Shown here piece after piece: positions 15,184 to 15,266 of a stretch of 15,266 bases of DNA (position 1 is the stretch's first letter; every line of letters begins with the position of its first letter). Below the pieces are notes generated by a model. That model did no database searches, had not been told where the DNA came from, and saw only the letters and a list, made by a program, of their open reading frames with translations. Both the position numbers and the translations under genes were made by a program. This DNA comes from JBBSOK01 sp038259825 (GTDB taxonomy: Bacteria; Bacteroidota; Bacteroidia; Flavobacteriales; Flavobacteriaceae), in contig JBBSOK010000069.1 of assembly GCA_038259825.1 (NCBI GenBank), positions 1 to 15,266 on the forward strand, read 5' to 3'.

Positions 15184-15266
15184 CTACTTTTGATTTCTCT
15201 CTTCCATTTTCTTTCTGAAATTTCTTTTGAAGAAAAACATAAAGATACCTAGAATTGTGAAGAATA
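15184..15266 (-). CDS. 3' end of an unidentified gene with a hydrophobic, basic C-terminal tail (partial)
   Basis: Reading the minus strand from the right edge, one frame stays open for 26 codons and ends in TAG at 15184-15186. It gives a hydrophobic run (FFTILGIFMFFF) followed by a basic tail (KRNFRKKMEERNQK). That pattern suggests a last membrane segment with a cytoplasmic basic end. An alternative is that the ATG at 15238-15240 starts a tiny peptide, which I think is less likely. The stop lies 89 bp ahead of the CNNM gene on the same strand. The fragment is too short to name. Confidence 0.35.
   Translation of the reverse strand, partial: FFTILGIFMFFFKRNFRKKMEERNQK

Overview
The window is AT-rich bacterial DNA that reads as conserved chromosome from a member of the Bacteroidota, most likely family Flavobacteriaceae. 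The signs are: a GYDIA-type GHMP kinase beside a class II HMG-CoA reductase, lipoprotein and secreted-protein leaders without Shine-Dalgarno-like sequences ahead of the genes, a short ComEC lacking a functional metallo-beta-lactamase domain, and a membrane-anchored PpiD-like foldase next to a CNNM/CorC-type protein. The organism call is inference from gene content; no rRNA or tRNA is present.

Layout. (1) 1-2887, plus strand: the 3' end of a gene that is probably lpxB, then an NlpC/P60 lipoprotein and comEC, 12 bp apart. (2) 2898-8952, minus strand: dipeptidyl peptidase IV, then two tandem POT-family peptide transporters with 26 and 22 bp gaps, a strong terminator at 3469-3501, and a small secreted thioredoxin-like protein whose 3' end converges on comEC. 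(3) 9132-11460, plus strand: HMG-CoA reductase followed by a GHMP kinase, closed by a 17-bp bidirectional terminator at 11475-11515. (4) 11531-15266, minus strand: a PpiD-like peptidyl-prolyl isomerase, a CNNM/CBS/CorC membrane protein, and the 3' end of another gene with a membrane-segment-like tail.

How the genes work together. The DPP IV and POT genes form a coherent peptide-scavenging unit: the periplasmic peptidase would release dipeptides and the inner-membrane symporters would import them. HMG-CoA reductase and the GHMP kinase fit the mevalonate route to isoprenoids. The flanking genes concern the cell envelope (lipid A, peptidoglycan hydrolysis, protein folding, ion transport or membrane maintenance) and DNA uptake.

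No mobile element, CRISPR array, RNA gene or gene-free stretch over 300 bases is visible. I found no new multi-gene system. The points most worth a second look are the extra hydrophobic hairpin inside one of the two peptide transporters, the GHMP kinase that has no ATG, GTG or TTG ahead of its conserved N-terminus, two TTG-started genes, and the decayed C-terminal domain of ComEC.
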